Translations under genes and position numbers: made by a program
The notes under the pieces: generated by a model
Told to the model about the DNA's origin: nothing
Database searches by the model: none
Seen by the model: the letters and a program-made list of their open reading frames with translations, nothing else
Shown here: positions 6,696-7,487 of the stretch, piece after piece
Position numbering within the stretch: the first letter of the stretch is position 1
Layout: the number at the start of each line of letters is the position of its first letter
Assembly (NCBI GenBank): GCA_947475645.1
Contig: CANJNU010000037.1
Span: 1 to 7,487 of the forward strand
DNA length: 7,487 nt
Source of the DNA: Bacteriovoracaceae bacterium
Lineage (GTDB): Bacteria; Bdellovibrionota; UBA1018
Direction: 5' to 3'

Positions 6696-7262
6696 ATGGA
6701 TATTAGAACACCAATTCCAACGAATGCCGGAGACCTACTTGAGCGGTGCGGCGAGATCTGGAGAGCTCAGATTGAGGCAGCGCAAGCCAAGTTTGCAGCG
6801 GTGATTGAAGAAGTAAGAATGCCGGGCACAGCGGCTACGGATTTGCCGACGCTTTATATTCAGAAGGAAAGTATCGCAGCCGTATTGGAGCATTTTAAGA
6901 GTGATCCGGCGTGTGATTATTCCTTTATGTCTGACATTACGGCAACGGACGAGGAAGCTGATCCGCGTTTCGAGGTGGTTTACCACCTCCTCTCCCAGGC
7001 TAAGGGCTGCCGCATTCGTTTAAAGGTTCGCGTGAAGGACGGCGATTCAGTTCCGACGGCTTGTGGCGTTTGGCCCGCAGCCAATTGGGCAGAGCGAGAG
7101 ATCTGGGATATGTTTGGAGTTCGCTTTGAAGGGCATCCTGATTTGCGCAGAATTTTGATGGATGAACGCTGGGTGGGTCACCCTCTTCGGAAGGACTATC
7201 CGTTGCGTGGTTATCAGATCTTTACCGAGCCCATGAAGCCTAAGCCAGAGCTCCTGGATTGA
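6696..7262 (+). CDS. nuoC: NADH-quinone oxidoreductase subunit C (30-kDa subunit)
   Basis: NuoC is a soluble subunit of the connecting module that packs on NuoD and helps assemble the arm; it binds no cofactor. The protein has 188 residues, within the range for stand-alone NuoC. The fold's central strand reads RFEVVYHLLS (91-100), followed by WPAANWAEREIWDMFGV (126-142) and FEGHPDLRRILM (144-155), then GHPLRKDYPLRGY (161-173), which is the 30-kDa signature. Residues 1-60 are a helical, variable N-terminal region. It is a separate gene from nuoD, unlike the NuoCD fusion of enteric bacteria. The ATG at 6696 starts three bases after the nuoB stop, with GGGA (6683-6686) inside the end of nuoB as a probable ribosome site. 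Confidence 0.97.
   Translation: MDIRTPIPTNAGDLLERCGEIWRAQIEAAQAKFAAVIEEVRMPGTAATDLPTLYIQKESIAAVLEHFKSDPACDYSFMSDITATDEEADPRFEVVYHLLSQAKGCRIRLKVRVKDGDSVPTACGVWPAANWAEREIWDMFGVRFEGHPDLRRILMDERWVGHPLRKDYPLRGYQIFTEPMKPKPELLD
6972..6989 (+). repeat. Perfect inverted repeat inside nuoC
   Basis: GAGGTGGT and ACCACCTC flank two T bases, giving an 8+8 base inverted repeat; as RNA it would fold as about seven GC-rich pairs with a TTTA loop. It encodes the conserved strand EVVYHL, so codon choice in a conserved motif may be the whole explanation. Confidence 0.6.
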
Positions 7263-7281
7263 GCGAGGCAGAAAGCAAATT

Positions 7282-7487
7282 ATGTCTGAAAATACACAAG
7301 ATGATATTGAAACCACCTACCCCTCGGGGATCTCGATTAATCGCGATAGCGACGATTTGTGGGGAGATTCGCGGGTTATTGTAAATATTGGTCCTACGCA
7401 TCCCGCAATGCACGGCGCGCTTCGCATGGTGGCAAAGCTCAATGGCGAAACCATCGAGAAGTCGTATTGCGAATTTGGGTACACTCA
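7282..7487 (+). CDS. nuoD: NADH-quinone oxidoreductase subunit D (49-kDa subunit), 3' end missing
   Basis: NuoD forms most of the quinone-binding pocket beside cluster N2. Only the first 68 codons are in the window; the family has about 400. After a polar N-terminal extension of about 30 residues comes the first strand pair with NIGPTHPAMHGALRM (35-49), the GPxHPxxHGxLR signature. It includes the loop histidines His40 and His44 that line the quinone site. The usual Thr of HPATHG is Met43. The last readable residues, EFGYTH, match the family's IGYLH just before the RG(M/F)EK motif. The start is the ATG at 7282, 19 bases after the nuoC stop; GAGG (7265-7268) is a rather distant ribosome site. 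The upstream position of nuoB and nuoC confirms the call. Confidence 0.96.
   Translation, partial: MSENTQDDIETTYPSGISINRDSDDLWGDSRVIVNIGPTHPAMHGALRMVAKLNGETIEKSYCEFGYT

Overview
The window lies inside one continuous plus-strand operon for a respiratory Complex I (NDH-1, NADH:quinone oxidoreductase). The order is nuoJ (5' end missing) - nuoK - nuoL - nuoM - nuoN - nuoA - nuoB - nuoC - nuoD (3' end missing). Every gene is on the + strand. nuoJ/nuoK and nuoK/nuoL overlap in ATGA, and the largest intergenic gap is 36 bases. There are no RNA genes, mobile elements or CRISPR arrays, no stretch over 300 bases lacks a gene, and I see no convincing internal promoter or terminator. The set suggests a Gram-negative respiring bacterium of moderate G+C. 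The NuoB, NuoA and NuoC types would fit proteobacteria-like or 'deltaproteobacteria'-like lineages, but the sequence alone does not fix the taxon.

Region by region: bases 1-5750 encode the membrane arm (J, K, L, M, N). Bases 5783-7487 encode NuoA and the connecting module (B, C, D) that carries cluster N2 and the quinone site. The usual bacterial order is A-B-C-D-E-F-G-H-I-J-K-L-M-N, so A-D lying directly after N is a circularly permuted layout. nuoE, F, G, H and I are not in the window.

The striking point is a split in conservation. NuoA, NuoB, NuoC and the visible start of NuoD keep their family signatures, including all four N2 cysteines in NuoB and the D/E pair in NuoA. In the membrane arm, the buried ionisable residues considered essential for proton translocation are changed in subunit after subunit. 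In NuoK both membrane glutamates are glutamine (Q31, Q68). In NuoM the TM5 Glu, TM8 Lys and TM12 Glu are Ser, Pro and Gly, and the TM7 Lys is Arg. In NuoN the TM5 Glu and TM7 Lys are both Gln and the TM8 Lys is Arg, with only the TM12 Lys kept. In NuoL almost no channel residue is recognisable, although the length and the C-terminal lateral-helix region are kept. In NuoJ the TM3 Tyr and Gly at the pi-bulge are Ser and Leu. All frames are intact and tightly packed, so this does not look like decay.

The inference is a Complex I that probably still oxidises its donor and reduces quinone but has a rewired, weakened or absent proton pump. Motif comparisons were made from memory of the families, without a computed alignment, so single-residue correspondences in NuoL in particular could be off by a position.
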